Shown here: positions 7,770 through 18,878 of the stretch, piece by piece
Position numbering within the stretch: the stretch's first letter is position 1
Layout of the letters: every line of letters begins with the position of its first letter
Translations under genes and position numbers: made by a program
Source: SCGC-AG-212-J23 sp035762345
GTDB lineage: Bacteria; Pseudomonadota; Gammaproteobacteria; Burkholderiales; SG8-39
NCBI GenBank assembly: GCA_035762345.1
Contig: DASTPE010000160.1
Span: forward strand, 1 to 64,000
Reading direction: 5' to 3'
DNA length: 64,000 nt
The notes under the pieces: model-generated
Told to the model about the DNA's origin: nothing
The model's input: only the letters and a program-made list of their open reading frames with translations
Database searches by the model: none

Positions 7770-8927
7770 ATGAGCGATTTTCTGTTTACCTCCGAATCGG
7801 TGTCCGAAGGCCATCCCGACAAGGTCGCCGATCAGATCTCCGACGCCGTGCTCGACGCGATTCTAAAGCAGGACAAGACCTCGCGCGTCGCGGCCGAGAC
7901 GCTGGTCAAGGACAACCTCGTCATCCTCGCCGGCGAGATCACCACCAACGCGCGCGTGAGCTACGACCTCGTCGCCCGGGACACCATCCGCCGCATCGGC
8001 TACAACGATCCGACGCTCGGCTTCGACGCCTCGACCTGCACCATCATCGTCGCCTACGGTCAGCAGTCCCCCGACATCGCGCGCGGGGTGAACGAGAGCA
8101 CCAACGTCGACCTCGAGCAGGGCGCCGGAGACCAGGGTCTGATGTTCGGCTATGCCTGCGACGAGACGCCGAGCCTGATGCCACTGCCGATCTACCTGTC
8201 GCACCGCCTGGTCGAGCGCCAGGCCGAGTTGCGGCGCAACGGCCGCCTGCCCTGGCTGCGGCCCGACGCGAAATCGCAAGTGACGATCCGCTACCTGAAC
8301 GGCAAGCCCGACTCGATCGACACCGTGGTGCTGTCGACGCAGCACGCGAAAGGCGTCGAGCACACGAAGCTTTCCGAGGCGGTGGTCGAGGAGGTGATCA
8401 AGCCAGTGCTGCCGAAGAGCATGGTGAAGGGCAAGATCAACTACCTCGTCAATCCCACCGGCGCCTTCGAGATCGGCGGCCCGAAAGGCGACTGCGGAGT
8501 CACGGGGCGCAAGATCATCGTCGACACCTACGGCGGCTCGGCGCCGCACGGCGGCGGGGCGTTCTCGGGCAAGGACCCGTCGAAAGTCGACCGCTCGGCC
8601 GCGTACGCCGCGCGCTACGTCGCCAAGAACATCGTCGCCGCCGGGCTTGCCTCCAAGTGCCTGGTGCAGGTCTCGTATGCCATCGGTGTCGCGCGTCCGA
8701 CGAGCGTCATGGTAACCACCCAGGGCACCGGCAAGATGTCCGACGACACGCTCTCGGCGCTCGTCAGCAAGCACTTCGACCTGCGGCCGAAGGGCATCAT
8801 CCAGATGCTCGATCTCCTGCGCCCGATCTACGAGAAGACGGCTGCCTACGGCCATTTCGGGCGCGAGGATCCCGAGTTCACCTGGGAAGCGACTGACAAG
8901 GCGCTCGCGCTAAAGCAAGCGGCGTAG
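7770..8927 (+). CDS. metK: S-adenosylmethionine synthetase
   Basis: Makes SAM from methionine and ATP. 385 residues from ATG 7770. The N-terminus FTSESVSEGHPDKVADQISD carries the ATP-binding HPDK. Also visible are GAGDQGLMFGYA, GGPKGDCGVTGRKIIVDTYGG and GGGAFSGKDPSKVDRSAAY, the family signatures with catalytic Lys/Asp residues. Length is normal. It lies 24 nt before an O-demethylase gene that has its own strong GAGGAGG ribosome site, so metK probably leads the ligM-metE-ligAB transcript and links SAM synthesis with methyl recovery from aromatics. Confidence 0.97.
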   Translation: MSDFLFTSESVSEGHPDKVADQISDAVLDAILKQDKTSRVAAETLVKDNLVILAGEITTNARVSYDLVARDTIRRIGYNDPTLGFDASTCTIIVAYGQQSPDIARGVNESTNVDLEQGAGDQGLMFGYACDETPSLMPLPIYLSHRLVERQAELRRNGRLPWLRPDAKSQVTIRYLNGKPDSIDTVVLSTQHAKGVEHTKLSEAVVEEVIKPVLPKSMVKGKINYLVNPTGAFEIGGPKGDCGVTGRKIIVDTYGGSAPHGGGAFSGKDPSKVDRSAAYAARYVAKNIVAAGLASKCLVQVSYAIGVARPTSVMVTTQGTGKMSDDTLSALVSKHFDLRPKGIIQMLDLLRPIYEKTAAYGHFGREDPEFTWEATDKALALKQAA

Positions 8928-8951
8928 CCTTACTGTACTGAGGAGGAGCGT

Positions 8952-10346
8952 ATGAAGAACCTCGAGGAGGTGCTGAGGGCGGCCGGCAATCCGGTCGACA
9001 TGCTGCGCAACTCGCAGATCGGCGCCTACGTCTACCCGGTGGTGCCGAGCGAATTCTCCAACTGGCGCGACGAGCAGGTCGCGTGGCAGAAGACGGCGGT
9101 GCTATTCGACCAGTCGCATCACATGGTCGAGCAGTACGTCGAAGGCCCCGACGCGGTGAAACTGTTCTCCAGCCTGGGCGCAAACAGCTTCGCCAACTTC
9201 CCAGTCGACCGCGCCAAGCAGTTCGCGCCCACAAATTACGACGGCTACGTCATCGGCGACGGCATCCTGTTCCACCTCGCCGAGAACAAGCTCGTGTTTG
9301 TCGGACGGGCACCCGCGGCGAGCTGGATCGAGTATCACGCGCGCACCGGCGGCTTCAAGGTCAAGACGGAGAAGGACGACCGCTCGCCGGGCAACACCAA
9401 AGGCAAAGCCATCGTGCGTCGCCACTACCGCTTTCAGATCCAGGGCCCGAAAGCAACCAAGGTGATCGAGAAGCTGCACGGAGACCCGGTTCCCGACATC
9501 AGGTTCTTCAACATGGGTATGGTCAACGTTGGCGGGCGCAAGGTGCGGGCGCTGCGCCACGGCATGGCTGGCGCGCCGGGCCTCGAGATCTGGGGACCTT
9601 ACGAGGAACGCGAGGAAGTCCGCGCTGCGATTGTCGCCGCGGGCCGGGATTTCGGTCTCAAAGAAGTCGGCGCGCGCGCCTACGCCACGAACACGCTGGA
9701 ATCGGGTTGGATCCCGTCACCGCTGCCGGCCGTGTATACCGGCGAGAAGATGAAAAAGTATCGCGAGTGGCTGCCGGCGACGAGCTACGAGGCGACCGGC
9801 TCGATCGGAGGGAGCTTCGACTCGAAGAACATCGAGGACTACTACGTTACGCCGTACGAGATGGGCTACGGCCCGTTCATCAAGTTCGACCACGACTTCA
9901 TCGGCCGCCAGGCGCTCGAGAAGATGGCCGGAACGCCGCATCGCAGGAAGGTCACGTTCGCGTGGAACGCCGACGATGTCGCTAAAGTCTGGCGCTCCAT
10001 GCTCGAGCCGGGCGATCCGTACAAGTACATCGACCTGCCGCTCTCCAACTACACCTCCGCCTCCTACGACAAGGTCACGCGCGGCGGCAAGACCGTGGGG
10101 CTGTCGATGTTCGCGGGCTACAGCTACAACGAGCGCTCGATGCTCTCGCTCGGCATCGTCGACCCGGACATCGAGCTCGGCACCGAGCTCGAGCTCCTTT
10201 GGGGCGAGGAAGGCGGCGGCTCGAAGAAGACCACCGTCGAGCGCCATCGCCAGATCGAGCTCCGGGTCGTCGTGAGTCCCGTTCCGTACGCCAAGCAGGC
10301 GCGCACATCGTACGCCGAGGGGTGGCGGACCAAAGCAACGGTGTAA
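8952..10346 (+). CDS. ligM: Tetrahydrofolate-dependent aromatic O-demethylase (LigM/DesA type)
   Basis: 464 residues of the GcvT-like aminomethyltransferase fold, very similar to Sphingobium LigM (vanillate/3-O-methylgallate demethylase, ~470 aa) and DesA (syringate demethylase). These move the aryl methyl group to THF, giving 5-methyl-THF and a catechol-type product. Shared stretches are MLRNSQIGAYVYPVV near the start, LFDQSHHMVE, RFQIQGPKA, LRHGMAGAPGLEIWGPYE, NTLESGWIPSPLP, GYGPFIKFDHDFIGR and SMFAGYSYNE. The neighbours fit: methionine synthase and metK handle the methyl group, and LigAB the ring. The family is confident; whether vanillate, syringate or 3-O-methylgallate is preferred is not determined. 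Confidence 0.85.
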   Translation: MKNLEEVLRAAGNPVDMLRNSQIGAYVYPVVPSEFSNWRDEQVAWQKTAVLFDQSHHMVEQYVEGPDAVKLFSSLGANSFANFPVDRAKQFAPTNYDGYVIGDGILFHLAENKLVFVGRAPAASWIEYHARTGGFKVKTEKDDRSPGNTKGKAIVRRHYRFQIQGPKATKVIEKLHGDPVPDIRFFNMGMVNVGGRKVRALRHGMAGAPGLEIWGPYEEREEVRAAIVAAGRDFGLKEVGARAYATNTLESGWIPSPLPAVYTGEKMKKYREWLPATSYEATGSIGGSFDSKNIEDYYVTPYEMGYGPFIKFDHDFIGRQALEKMAGTPHRRKVTFAWNADDVAKVWRSMLEPGDPYKYIDLPLSNYTSASYDKVTRGGKTVGLSMFAGYSYNERSMLSLGIVDPDIELGTELELLWGEEGGGSKKTTVERHRQIELRVVVSPVPYAKQARTSYAEGWRTKATV

Positions 10347-10348
10347 TC

Positions 10349-11455
10349 ATGAAGGCGCCGTTTCGCGCAGACCACGTCGGAAGTCTCCTGCGGCCGCACG
10401 AGCTGCACGACCTTCGCGAGAAAGTGCGCGTTGGCAAAGCGCCGGCCGCGGAGCTCAGGCAGATGGAGGACCGCCTGATCCGGGATGTGGTGAAGCTGCA
10501 GGAGGACATCGGCCTGCCGTCGATCACCGACGGCGAGTTCCGCCGCGACTGGTGGCACATCGATTTTCTTTCGGGCTTCGACGGCATCGAGCTGCGCCAG
10601 GAAGATGACCCCTACCACGGCGTGCAGTTCAAGGGAACCGAGGCGAAGCCGCCGACCATGTTCGTCACGAAAAAGCTGCGGCGCACGAAGCCAAGCATGG
10701 TGCCTCACTTTGAATTTCTAAAGAGAACAGTTACCCGAGGGGCTCCCAAATTCACTATGCCGTCGCCGGCAATGCTGCATGCGCGCGGCGACCGCGCGTC
10801 GATTCGCGAGACTTACCCCGACGCCGGCGAGTTCTGGGCCGATCTCACGAAGTGCTACCGCGAGGAAATCGCCGATCTCTACAAGGCCGGCTGCCGCTAC
10901 CTGCAGATCGACGACACGACGATCGCGATGTTCGGCGACCCGAAGGTGCAGGAGCAGTTCCGGAAGCTCGGCGACGACCCGAAGAAGGACGTCGCCGTCT
11001 ACGCCGACGCCGTCAACGCGGCGATCCGGGACGTGCCGGACGACATGACGGTCGCGATCCACACCTGCCGCGGCAACTTCAAGAGCACCTGGCTCGCGAG
11101 CGGCTCCTACGACTACGTGGCCGAGACCGCGTTCTCCAGGCTCGACGTGGACGGCTTTTTCCTGGAGTACGACGACGAGCGTTCAGGCGGCTTCGAGCCG
11201 CTGCGCCATATCCCCAAAGGGAAGCGTGTCGTCCTCGGCCTGGTGTCCTCCAAGGTCCCGCAGCTCGAGCCAAAGGATGTCCTGAAGCAGCGCATCGAAC
11301 AGGCATCCAGGTTCGTCCCGCTCGAAAACCTGTGCCTCTCGCCGCAATGCGGCTTCTCCAGCACCCACCACGGCAACAATCTCACAGTGGAGCAAGAGAA
11401 GGCGAAGCTTCGCCTGTGCATCGAAACCGCAAAGGAAGTATGGGGCAGCCTTTAG
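10349..11455 (+). CDS. Core MetE-like methionine synthase (cobalamin-independent family, C-terminal domain only)
   Basis: 368 residues, corresponding to only the C-terminal catalytic barrel of MetE. Visible features are RADHVGSLLRP at the start, ITDGEFRRDWWHIDF, YLQIDDTTIAMFGDP, the zinc-ligand region AIHTCRGNF (His, Cys) and the third ligand in LSPQCGFSST. The ATG at 10349 follows the ligM stop by 2 nt, so it is co-translated. Inference: it transfers the methyl group won by the O-demethylase to homocysteine and regenerates THF. Caveat: some core MetE proteins use donors other than folate, so the donor is unproven. Confidence 0.85.
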   Translation: MKAPFRADHVGSLLRPHELHDLREKVRVGKAPAAELRQMEDRLIRDVVKLQEDIGLPSITDGEFRRDWWHIDFLSGFDGIELRQEDDPYHGVQFKGTEAKPPTMFVTKKLRRTKPSMVPHFEFLKRTVTRGAPKFTMPSPAMLHARGDRASIRETYPDAGEFWADLTKCYREEIADLYKAGCRYLQIDDTTIAMFGDPKVQEQFRKLGDDPKKDVAVYADAVNAAIRDVPDDMTVAIHTCRGNFKSTWLASGSYDYVAETAFSRLDVDGFFLEYDDERSGGFEPLRHIPKGKRVVLGLVSSKVPQLEPKDVLKQRIEQASRFVPLENLCLSPQCGFSSTHHGNNLTVEQEKAKLRLCIETAKEVWGSL

Positions 11456-11464
11456 GACGAACCA

Positions 11465-11800
11465 ATCGCTATCCCCGACACGACTATCTTCGACTTGCGC
11501 AAGTCCGCGCACGGCTACCGCCTGAACAAGCTGTGCGGATCCCTGTGCGATCCTGCCAACCGGGAGGCGTTCAAGCGCGACGAGGAAAGCTACATGGCGC
11601 GCTTTCGTCTCACGGAAGAAGAAAAGCAGTTGATCAGAAAACGGGACTTCGCAGGCATGATTCACGCCGGCATGAACATCTATTGGATGCTCAAGATGGG
11701 CGCGGTTACCGGCAACAGTCTTTACCGCATGGGGGCGCAGATGCGCGGCGAGACCTACGAGCAGTTCCTCGCTACGCGAAACTTCAAGGATGCCGTCTAG
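11465..11800 (+). CDS. ligA: Extradiol 4,5-dioxygenase alpha subunit LigA, apparent ATC start
   Basis: Small subunit of the protocatechuate 4,5-dioxygenase type (LigAB family). Homology-like sequence starts at AIPDTTIFDLRKSAHGYRLN and continues through LCDPANREAFKRDE, LIRKRDFAGMI and GMNIYWMLKMGAVTG. The N-terminal IPDTTIFD, typical of LigA, lies upstream of the first usual start (TTG at 11495). No ATG, GTG or TTG occurs between the in-frame metE-like stop (11453) and that TTG. ATC at 11465 sits at the right place: 7 nt after AGGA and exactly where family members have ATG. Either a start-codon change, a sequencing error, or a shorter protein from 11495. The last 11 nt overlap ligB. Confidence 0.8.
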   Translation: MAIPDTTIFDLRKSAHGYRLNKLCGSLCDPANREAFKRDEESYMARFRLTEEEKQLIRKRDFAGMIHAGMNIYWMLKMGAVTGNSLYRMGAQMRGETYEQFLATRNFKDAV

Positions 11801-12625
11801 GGTCATAGCGGGCCTCGGCCTGTCGCACGTGCCGTCGGTGGGAGTCGCCTTCGACCGCGGAAAGATGCAAACCCCCGCATGGAAGCCGCTCGCGGATGCC
11901 TACGTCCCGGTTCGCGCCTGGCTGAAGAGCCTCAAGCCCGACGTGGCGATCGTGGTGTACAACGACCACGGCGCCGACTTCAGGTTCGACAAATATCCGA
12001 CTTTTGCCATCGGCGCCGCCGAGCGCTATGGCATCGCGGACGAAGGCTTCGGCACACGGCCGTTGCCGGAAGTGCGCGGCAACCAGGAATTTTCCTTCCA
12101 TCTCGTTGAGAGCTTGGTGGCTGACGAGTTCGATCTCACCGTCTGCCAGGAGATGTCGGTGGAGCACGGCTTTCTCGTGCCGATGAACCTCTGCTTCGAG
12201 CACGGCACCGACGGCTGGCCGGTGGCAGCGGTCCCCCTCCAGGTGAACGTCATCCAGCATCCGCTTCCAAGCGGGCGGCGCTGCTTCAGGCTTGGTCAGG
12301 CGCTGCGAAAAGCAGTTGAGAGTTACCCTGGCCATATCAGAGTGGTCGTGATGGGAACCGGGGGCATGTCGCACCAGCTCCAGGGAAAGCGCTTTGGCTA
12401 CATGAGCGAGGCTTTCGATCAGCACTTCTTGACTGAGCTGGAAAACAATCCCGAGCAACTGGCCGGGATGTCGCACCATGAGCTGATGGAGAAGGCGGGC
12501 GCCGAGGCGGTCGAGCTCATCATGTGGCACGTGATGCGCGGCGCACTTTCGCCGAACGCCAAGCGCGTGCACCGGCATTACTACGCGCCCATGACAACTG
12601 GCATGGGACTGATTACGTTCGAAGA

Positions 12626-12629
<4 letters not shown>
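11790..12629 (+). CDS. ligB: Extradiol 4,5-dioxygenase beta subunit LigB
   Basis: 279-residue catalytic subunit of a class III extradiol dioxygenase. Iron ligands and catalytic residues of the LigB family are in place: His in GLSHVPSVG, His in VYNDHGADF, the catalytic His in GTGGMSHQLQG and the Glu in GAEAVELIMWHVMRGAL. PTFAIGAAERY and EMSVEHGFLVP are also conserved. It opens protocatechuate, gallate or 3-O-methylgallate between C4 and C5. The preceding O-demethylase supplies such catechols. The product-handling genes (ligC, ligI, ligJ, ligK) are not in this window. Its stop overlaps the convergent kinase gene by 4 nt. Confidence 0.9.
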
Positions 12630-13755
<1,126 letters not shown>

Positions 13756-13756
<1 letters not shown>

Positions 13757-14460
13757 CAGTAGCTCACGCGCTGGACGAGGTCGCGCCAATAGGGCGCGGT
13801 TCTTTCGAGCACGGCGTCCACGAACGGCCGCTGGTTCGGCGTCGACGAACGGACCGCAATACCGGTTCCGATCAAGGCGAGAGCCACGATCACCGCGATG
13901 GCGCTGTAGCGCTGGCGCCGGCGGCCGGGCGCGCGTTCGTTCGGCCCGAAAACCTCGTGCGTGCGCAGCCCCTGATCGGTGAATGTGCCGGCAGGCACGA
14001 GCGCGGCCTCGGCGCCGGGCTCGACCTCCGCGACCGCATCGCGAAACGAGCGCGAGACAAGTACACGCGCCTGCGGCGCGAACGCCGCGACAGCCGCGGC
14101 GACGGCGATGCCATCCCCGGTCATGCCTTCGCCGCCCTTGCGGCCGGCAAGCTGCAGCGCGCCGTAGTTAAGACCAGCGGAAAGCGGCAGACCGACCGCC
14201 ACTGCGGTCAACGCGCGCTGCGCGAGACGTAACGCCAAGCGCGGCTCTTCGAGCACGACGACGGCTGCGCCGTCGGCAGCGTCGAGCATGACGCGCCCGG
14301 GCAGGGGAATTTCCGCCGCGGTCACCGCGATCACTGCCTGAAGCTGCGCCCGCAAGCGCGCCTGCTCGGTCGCCGGACGGCGCGCAAAGTCGTGGATCTT
14401 CAGGAATACGACGCTCGCGTAGAGGGACGAGCGCAGGGCCGCAGCCATGCGCCCAAGCAT
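13756..14460 (-). CDS. Class III cyclase-homology domain protein with C-terminal TM segment
   Basis: 234 residues. The N-terminal ~160 residues resemble a class III nucleotide-cyclase homology domain: SVVFLKIHDFARRP replaces the metal-binding FxDIxGxS motif, then LPGRVMLDAADGAAVVV, LPLSAGLNYGAL, MTGDGIAVAAAVA and ARVLVSRSFRDAV. The first metal Asp is replaced by Lys-Ile-His, so it is probably catalytically degenerate and may act as a binding or sensor module. A hydrophobic segment (YSAIAVIVALALIGTGIAV) lies near residue 195, followed by a short tail. Co-translated with the Ser/Thr kinase downstream, suggesting a shared signalling role. Fold by resemblance; function unknown. Confidence 0.7.
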
Positions 14461-14487
14461 GCAGCGATTGCGCGCGCTTGAACAGGG

Positions 14488-14493
14488 TATAAT
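14488..14493 (+). promoter_or_regulatory. Probable -10 box of the ahcY promoter
   Basis: A perfect TATAAT preceded by GGG, 7 nt before the predicted riboswitch start. The -35 region is poor (GATTGC/CGATTG around 14465). The predicted start of transcription near 14500 coincides with the first base of the SAH aptamer, which supports both calls. Confidence 0.7.
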
Positions 14494-14500
14494 TCGATTT

Positions 14501-14582
14501 GCTGAGGAGCGTTGCGTCCTCCCTAACCAGTGGCGGAGGTCAGGCTCAGCGAGGCGTGCAACCCTTATTCAACGGCGCTCGC
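14501..14582 (+). ncRNA. S-adenosylhomocysteine (SAH) riboswitch
   Basis: Matches the SAH riboswitch pattern known from Beta- and Gammaproteobacteria before ahcY. Visible pairings are P1 CTGAG (14502-14506) with CTCAG (14545-14549), a CCTCC/GGAGG hairpin (14518-14522 with 14535-14539), and GTTGC (14511-14515) with GCAAC (14558-14562). A pseudoknot joins GAGCG (14507-14511) with CGCTC (14576-14580). The conserved strings GAGGAGCGTTGC, CAGGCTCAG and AACGGCGCTC are present. SAH binding should switch ahcY on. The gene order (ahcY downstream) fits the class exactly. Confidence 0.92.
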
Positions 14583-14607
14583 ATCGGAAACGGTGCGGGC
14601 GCTTTTT
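14575..14607 (+). terminator. Rho-independent terminator, expression platform of the SAH riboswitch
   Basis: A 12-bp stem (14575-14586 with 14591-14602, two G-U pairs) closed by a GAAA tetraloop and followed by five T. Its 5' arm contains CGCTC (14576-14580), the same bases that form the aptamer pseudoknot, so SAH-bound aptamer and terminator are mutually exclusive. This explains SAH-dependent read-through into ahcY. Confidence 0.88.
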
Positions 14608-14627
14608 GCTTTTGGAGGCTCATTGTC

Positions 14628-16028
<1,401 letters not shown>

Positions 16029-16029
16029 C

Positions 16030-16959
16030 ATGCGCATCGCAGTGATGGGCGCGGGCGGCGTGGGCGGCTATTTCGGCGCACGCCTCGCCCAGGCGGGTCA
16101 CGACGTGACGTTCATCGCGCGTGGCAAGCACCTCGAGGCGATGCAGCAAAAGGGCCTCGCGCTCCAGAGCCCCCTCGGTGACGCGCTAGTAAAAGTGAAA
16201 GCGGTGGGAGCGGCGGCCGAGGCCGGTCCGGCCGCCATCGTGCTCTTCGCGGTAAAGCTCTGGGACACTGAGTCAGCCGCGCGCGAGCTCCGTCCAGCGG
16301 TGGAAAAAGGCGGCCACGTCATTCCATTCCAGAATGGCGTGGAGTCGGTCGCGCGCATCGGTGCCGTCCTTGGAAAAGAAAAGGTCATGGGCGGCGCCGC
16401 CTACATCGCAGCGCGCATCGTCGAGCCGGGAACGATCTCGCAGACTGGCACCGTGGCGCGCCTTCGTTTCGGTCCCGCACTACAGGCGCAGCGCAGGGCC
16501 GCCGAGGCTTTTCAGGCCGCTTGCGCGGCCGCAAGCATCGACTGCGAGCTCGCCGAAGACATCGAGCGCGTGCTGTGGGAAAAATTCGTGCTGCTGGTGG
16601 GCATCTCGGCAGCTACGACGCTGACGCGCGGCACGATCGGCGTCGTCCGCGCCGACCCGGATCTGCGGTGGCTGCTCGAAGCCGTAATGCGCGAAACGTG
16701 GGCGGTGGGCCGCCAACGCGGCGTCAAGCTTGCCGACGATCTGGTCGCGAAGACGCTGGCCCAGGCCGACACGTTCGCTGCGGAGATGCGCGCATCGATG
16801 GCCGCCGATCTCGAAGCCGGCGGCAAGCTGGAAGCGCCCTGGCTTTCGGGCGCGGTGGCGCGCATGGCACGCGAAGCCGGGCTCGAGGCCCCGGTGAACC
16901 GCGCGGTGTATGCCGCGCTCAAGCCGTTCGTGAATGGATCTGCGGGCAAAACTGCCTGA
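16030..16959 (+). CDS. 2-dehydropantoate 2-reductase family protein (PanE/ApbA)
   Basis: 309 residues, starting 1 nt after the ahcY stop. The N-terminal NADP-binding motif is AVMGAGGVGGYFGARLAQAG. Then come VKLWDTESAARELRP, PFQNGVES, the catalytic-lysine region ERVLWEKFVLLVGISAA and a helical C-terminal domain. PanE reduces ketopantoate for CoA synthesis. Many ApbA-like paralogues act on other 2-oxo acids, and the position between ahcY and a MetF-like gene gives no direct link to pantothenate. The family is confident; the substrate is not. Confidence 0.82.
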   Translation: MRIAVMGAGGVGGYFGARLAQAGHDVTFIARGKHLEAMQQKGLALQSPLGDALVKVKAVGAAAEAGPAAIVLFAVKLWDTESAARELRPAVEKGGHVIPFQNGVESVARIGAVLGKEKVMGGAAYIAARIVEPGTISQTGTVARLRFGPALQAQRRAAEAFQAACAAASIDCELAEDIERVLWEKFVLLVGISAATTLTRGTIGVVRADPDLRWLLEAVMRETWAVGRQRGVKLADDLVAKTLAQADTFAAEMRASMAADLEAGGKLEAPWLSGAVARMAREAGLEAPVNRAVYAALKPFVNGSAGKTA

Positions 16960-17845
16960 CCCGGGGCAGCCCGTTTTCCTGTACGGCACCACGCCGCCGC
17001 GGCTGGGTACGCCGCCCGAGCAGGTCGCCGCCGCCGCCGACAAGCTTGCCGCGCGCCTCGCCGGGTTGCCGCTCGACGGCGTCGTGCTCTACGACATCCA
17101 GGACGAGACCGGCCGCACGCAATTGCCGCGGCCTTTTCCGTTCGCCGGCACCATCGATCCGCGTGAATACGCGAGCTTCTTCAGGCTGCCGGCCATCGTC
17201 TACAAGGCGCTCGGCATGACGGACGAGAGTCAGTGGCGTGCCTGGCTGGCGGAAAGCACAAAGCGGAAGATCGACTTTCTGTCCGTCGTCGGACGGCCGG
17301 CGTCGGGCCGGGCGTACCCGCTCGCGCTGTCGCGCGCCATCCGCATCGCCGCCGAGACCGGCCGCTTCGTGGTCGGCGGCGTGGTGATCGCCGAGCGTCA
17401 CGACGCCGTGCGCAGCGAAGCGGCGCGGCTCCTCGCGAAAGGCATCGAGGGATGCGGCTACTTCATCTCCCAGACGGTCTATCAAGCCTCGCCAACGCAG
17501 CGCCTGCTCGCCGACTACCTGCGCGACTGCCGCGGCGCGGGCACAGCGCCGAAGCGCGTCATCCTGACCTTCGCGCCCTGCGGGCGCGAGAAAACGCTTG
17601 CGTTCCTGCGCTGGCTCGGTGTCAACGTATCGACCGAGACCGAGCGCGCTATCCTCGACGCGGTGAGCCCGCTCGCCAAGTCGATCGAGATCTGCCGCGA
17701 CAACCTGCGCCGTATCCTGGACGGCTCGTATGCAAGCCATATCCCGCTCGGCATCAATGTCGAAAGCGTATCGATCAACCGCGATGAGATCGATGCGACC
17801 GTAGACTTGTTTCATGCGCTGAAGGAAGTCCTGGCCGGCCGATGA
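16934..17845 (+). CDS. Methylenetetrahydrofolate reductase-like protein (MetF family, divergent)
   Basis: 303 residues, overlapping the reductase gene by 26 nt. It looks like the MTHFR TIM-barrel fold: LDGVVLYDIQDETGR near the start, FLSVVGRPASG, VVGGVVIAERHD, a GCGYFISQTVYQ strand resembling the MetF flavin/folate segment, ILTFAPCG and SHIPLGINVES. It is diverged from E. coli MetF. Location downstream of riboswitch-controlled ahcY fits C1 metabolism; O-demethylation gene clusters in sphingomonads also carry metF. Alternatively it could be an MTHFR-fold oxidoreductase of other specificity. Confidence 0.65.
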   Translation: MDLRAKLPDPGQPVFLYGTTPPRLGTPPEQVAAAADKLAARLAGLPLDGVVLYDIQDETGRTQLPRPFPFAGTIDPREYASFFRLPAIVYKALGMTDESQWRAWLAESTKRKIDFLSVVGRPASGRAYPLALSRAIRIAAETGRFVVGGVVIAERHDAVRSEAARLLAKGIEGCGYFISQTVYQASPTQRLLADYLRDCRGAGTAPKRVILTFAPCGREKTLAFLRWLGVNVSTETERAILDAVSPLAKSIEICRDNLRRILDGSYASHIPLGINVESVSINRDEIDATVDLFHALKEVLAGR

Positions 17846-17860
17846 GGCGCAGGCGGTGCG

Positions 17861-18874
17861 TCAAGAGATAACCAGCTTCCACGCCGCACCCGGGGTGTCG
17901 CGGCAGACGCGGTAGCGAAACGGCATCGTTTCCCGCCCCGGCGTCAGGAATCTAAGGTCGGTGAACCAGACGCAGGTCGAGCCTTCGCTCATGCCGTCGA
18001 ACGCCGGCAGGTCGGCGAACCAGCGAAAGAACGCAAGTTCTCCGGAATTCCACGCCTCGCGGATCGTGGCGTGATCCGTCGCCCCATACCGCGGCCGCGT
18101 AACCCAGATTGCCTGCGCCACCGGCATATACGGTGAGTCGATTCGCGCGATGAGGCCGTCGCCGGGCTGGTAGCGCCGCTGCTCACTGCGCACCAGGTTC
18201 ACGTGGGCGTAGCGGTGCGCCTCGTCGTCGCTCACGAATACCGTCCAGTTAAACGGTGATACCGGCCGCGGGTGCACGCTCACTTTCGCGCTTTTCAAGT
18301 CGAGCGCCTTCGCATACTGCTCTCCCAGCCCCACGGCCCGCTCCTTCTGCACGTACTGAAAACCGACGTAGCCTGCAAGCACGATAGTCGCAGCGACAGC
18401 CGGAATTCTGGACCAGAAAAAAACCGCCGACGCGATCAGCCCGGCGAGGATGACGGCGCTGAACCACAGATCGATGATGAACGTAGTGCCGATCGCCGCG
18501 CGCCAGTCGGAGAAAGGCGCGAGGACCATGGTGCCGAAGCTGGTGATGAGGTCCCCCACGATGTGTGTCAGCAGCGCAAGCGCGGTCACGCCGTAGAGCG
18601 CGCGCCAGCCGCCGCGATCGCGCAGGAGCTTGGCCAGGAACCAGGAAATAAGCAGCGCCCACACGGGCAATAGCACGACCGAGTGCGTGACGCCGCGGTG
18701 GGTCAGCAGGTATTCGACCGGGCCGATGAAGCCGATGACGAAGTCAAGGTCGGGGGCGGCGCAAGCAAGAAACCCGGCGGCGATGCGCCGCGGTATCGAG
18801 CGCGGCGGCGCCTCGGCCGATGCTGTCGCGCGCGCCACGAGCGCGCCCGACAGCGCGTGCGTCAGTGTATCCAA
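17861..18874 (-). CDS. Membrane-bound metal-dependent hydrolase (YdjM/DUF457 family)
   Basis: 337 residues. N-terminal MDTLTHALSGALVARA with conserved His, PDLDFVIGFIG and LLTHRGVTHSVVLLPVWALL are the DUF457/YdjM signature histidines and aspartates. Four or so transmembrane segments lie between residues 60 and 175 (LLPVWALLISWFLAKLL, LLTHIVGDLITSF and the AVILAGLIASAVFFW region). A soluble ~150-residue C-terminal part follows. The family is thought to be an inner-membrane metal-dependent hydrolase, physiological role uncertain. It is a single gene with convergent metF-like upstream (16-bp gap) and a strong hairpin on the other side. Confidence 0.8.
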   Translation of the reverse strand: MDTLTHALSGALVARATASAEAPPRSIPRRIAAGFLACAAPDLDFVIGFIGPVEYLLTHRGVTHSVVLLPVWALLISWFLAKLLRDRGGWRALYGVTALALLTHIVGDLITSFGTMVLAPFSDWRAAIGTTFIIDLWFSAVILAGLIASAVFFWSRIPAVAATIVLAGYVGFQYVQKERAVGLGEQYAKALDLKSAKVSVHPRPVSPFNWTVFVSDDEAHRYAHVNLVRSEQRRYQPGDGLIARIDSPYMPVAQAIWVTRPRYGATDHATIREAWNSGELAFFRWFADLPAFDGMSEGSTCVWFTDLRFLTPGRETMPFRYRVCRDTPGAAWKLVIS

Positions 18875-18878
18875 TCGG

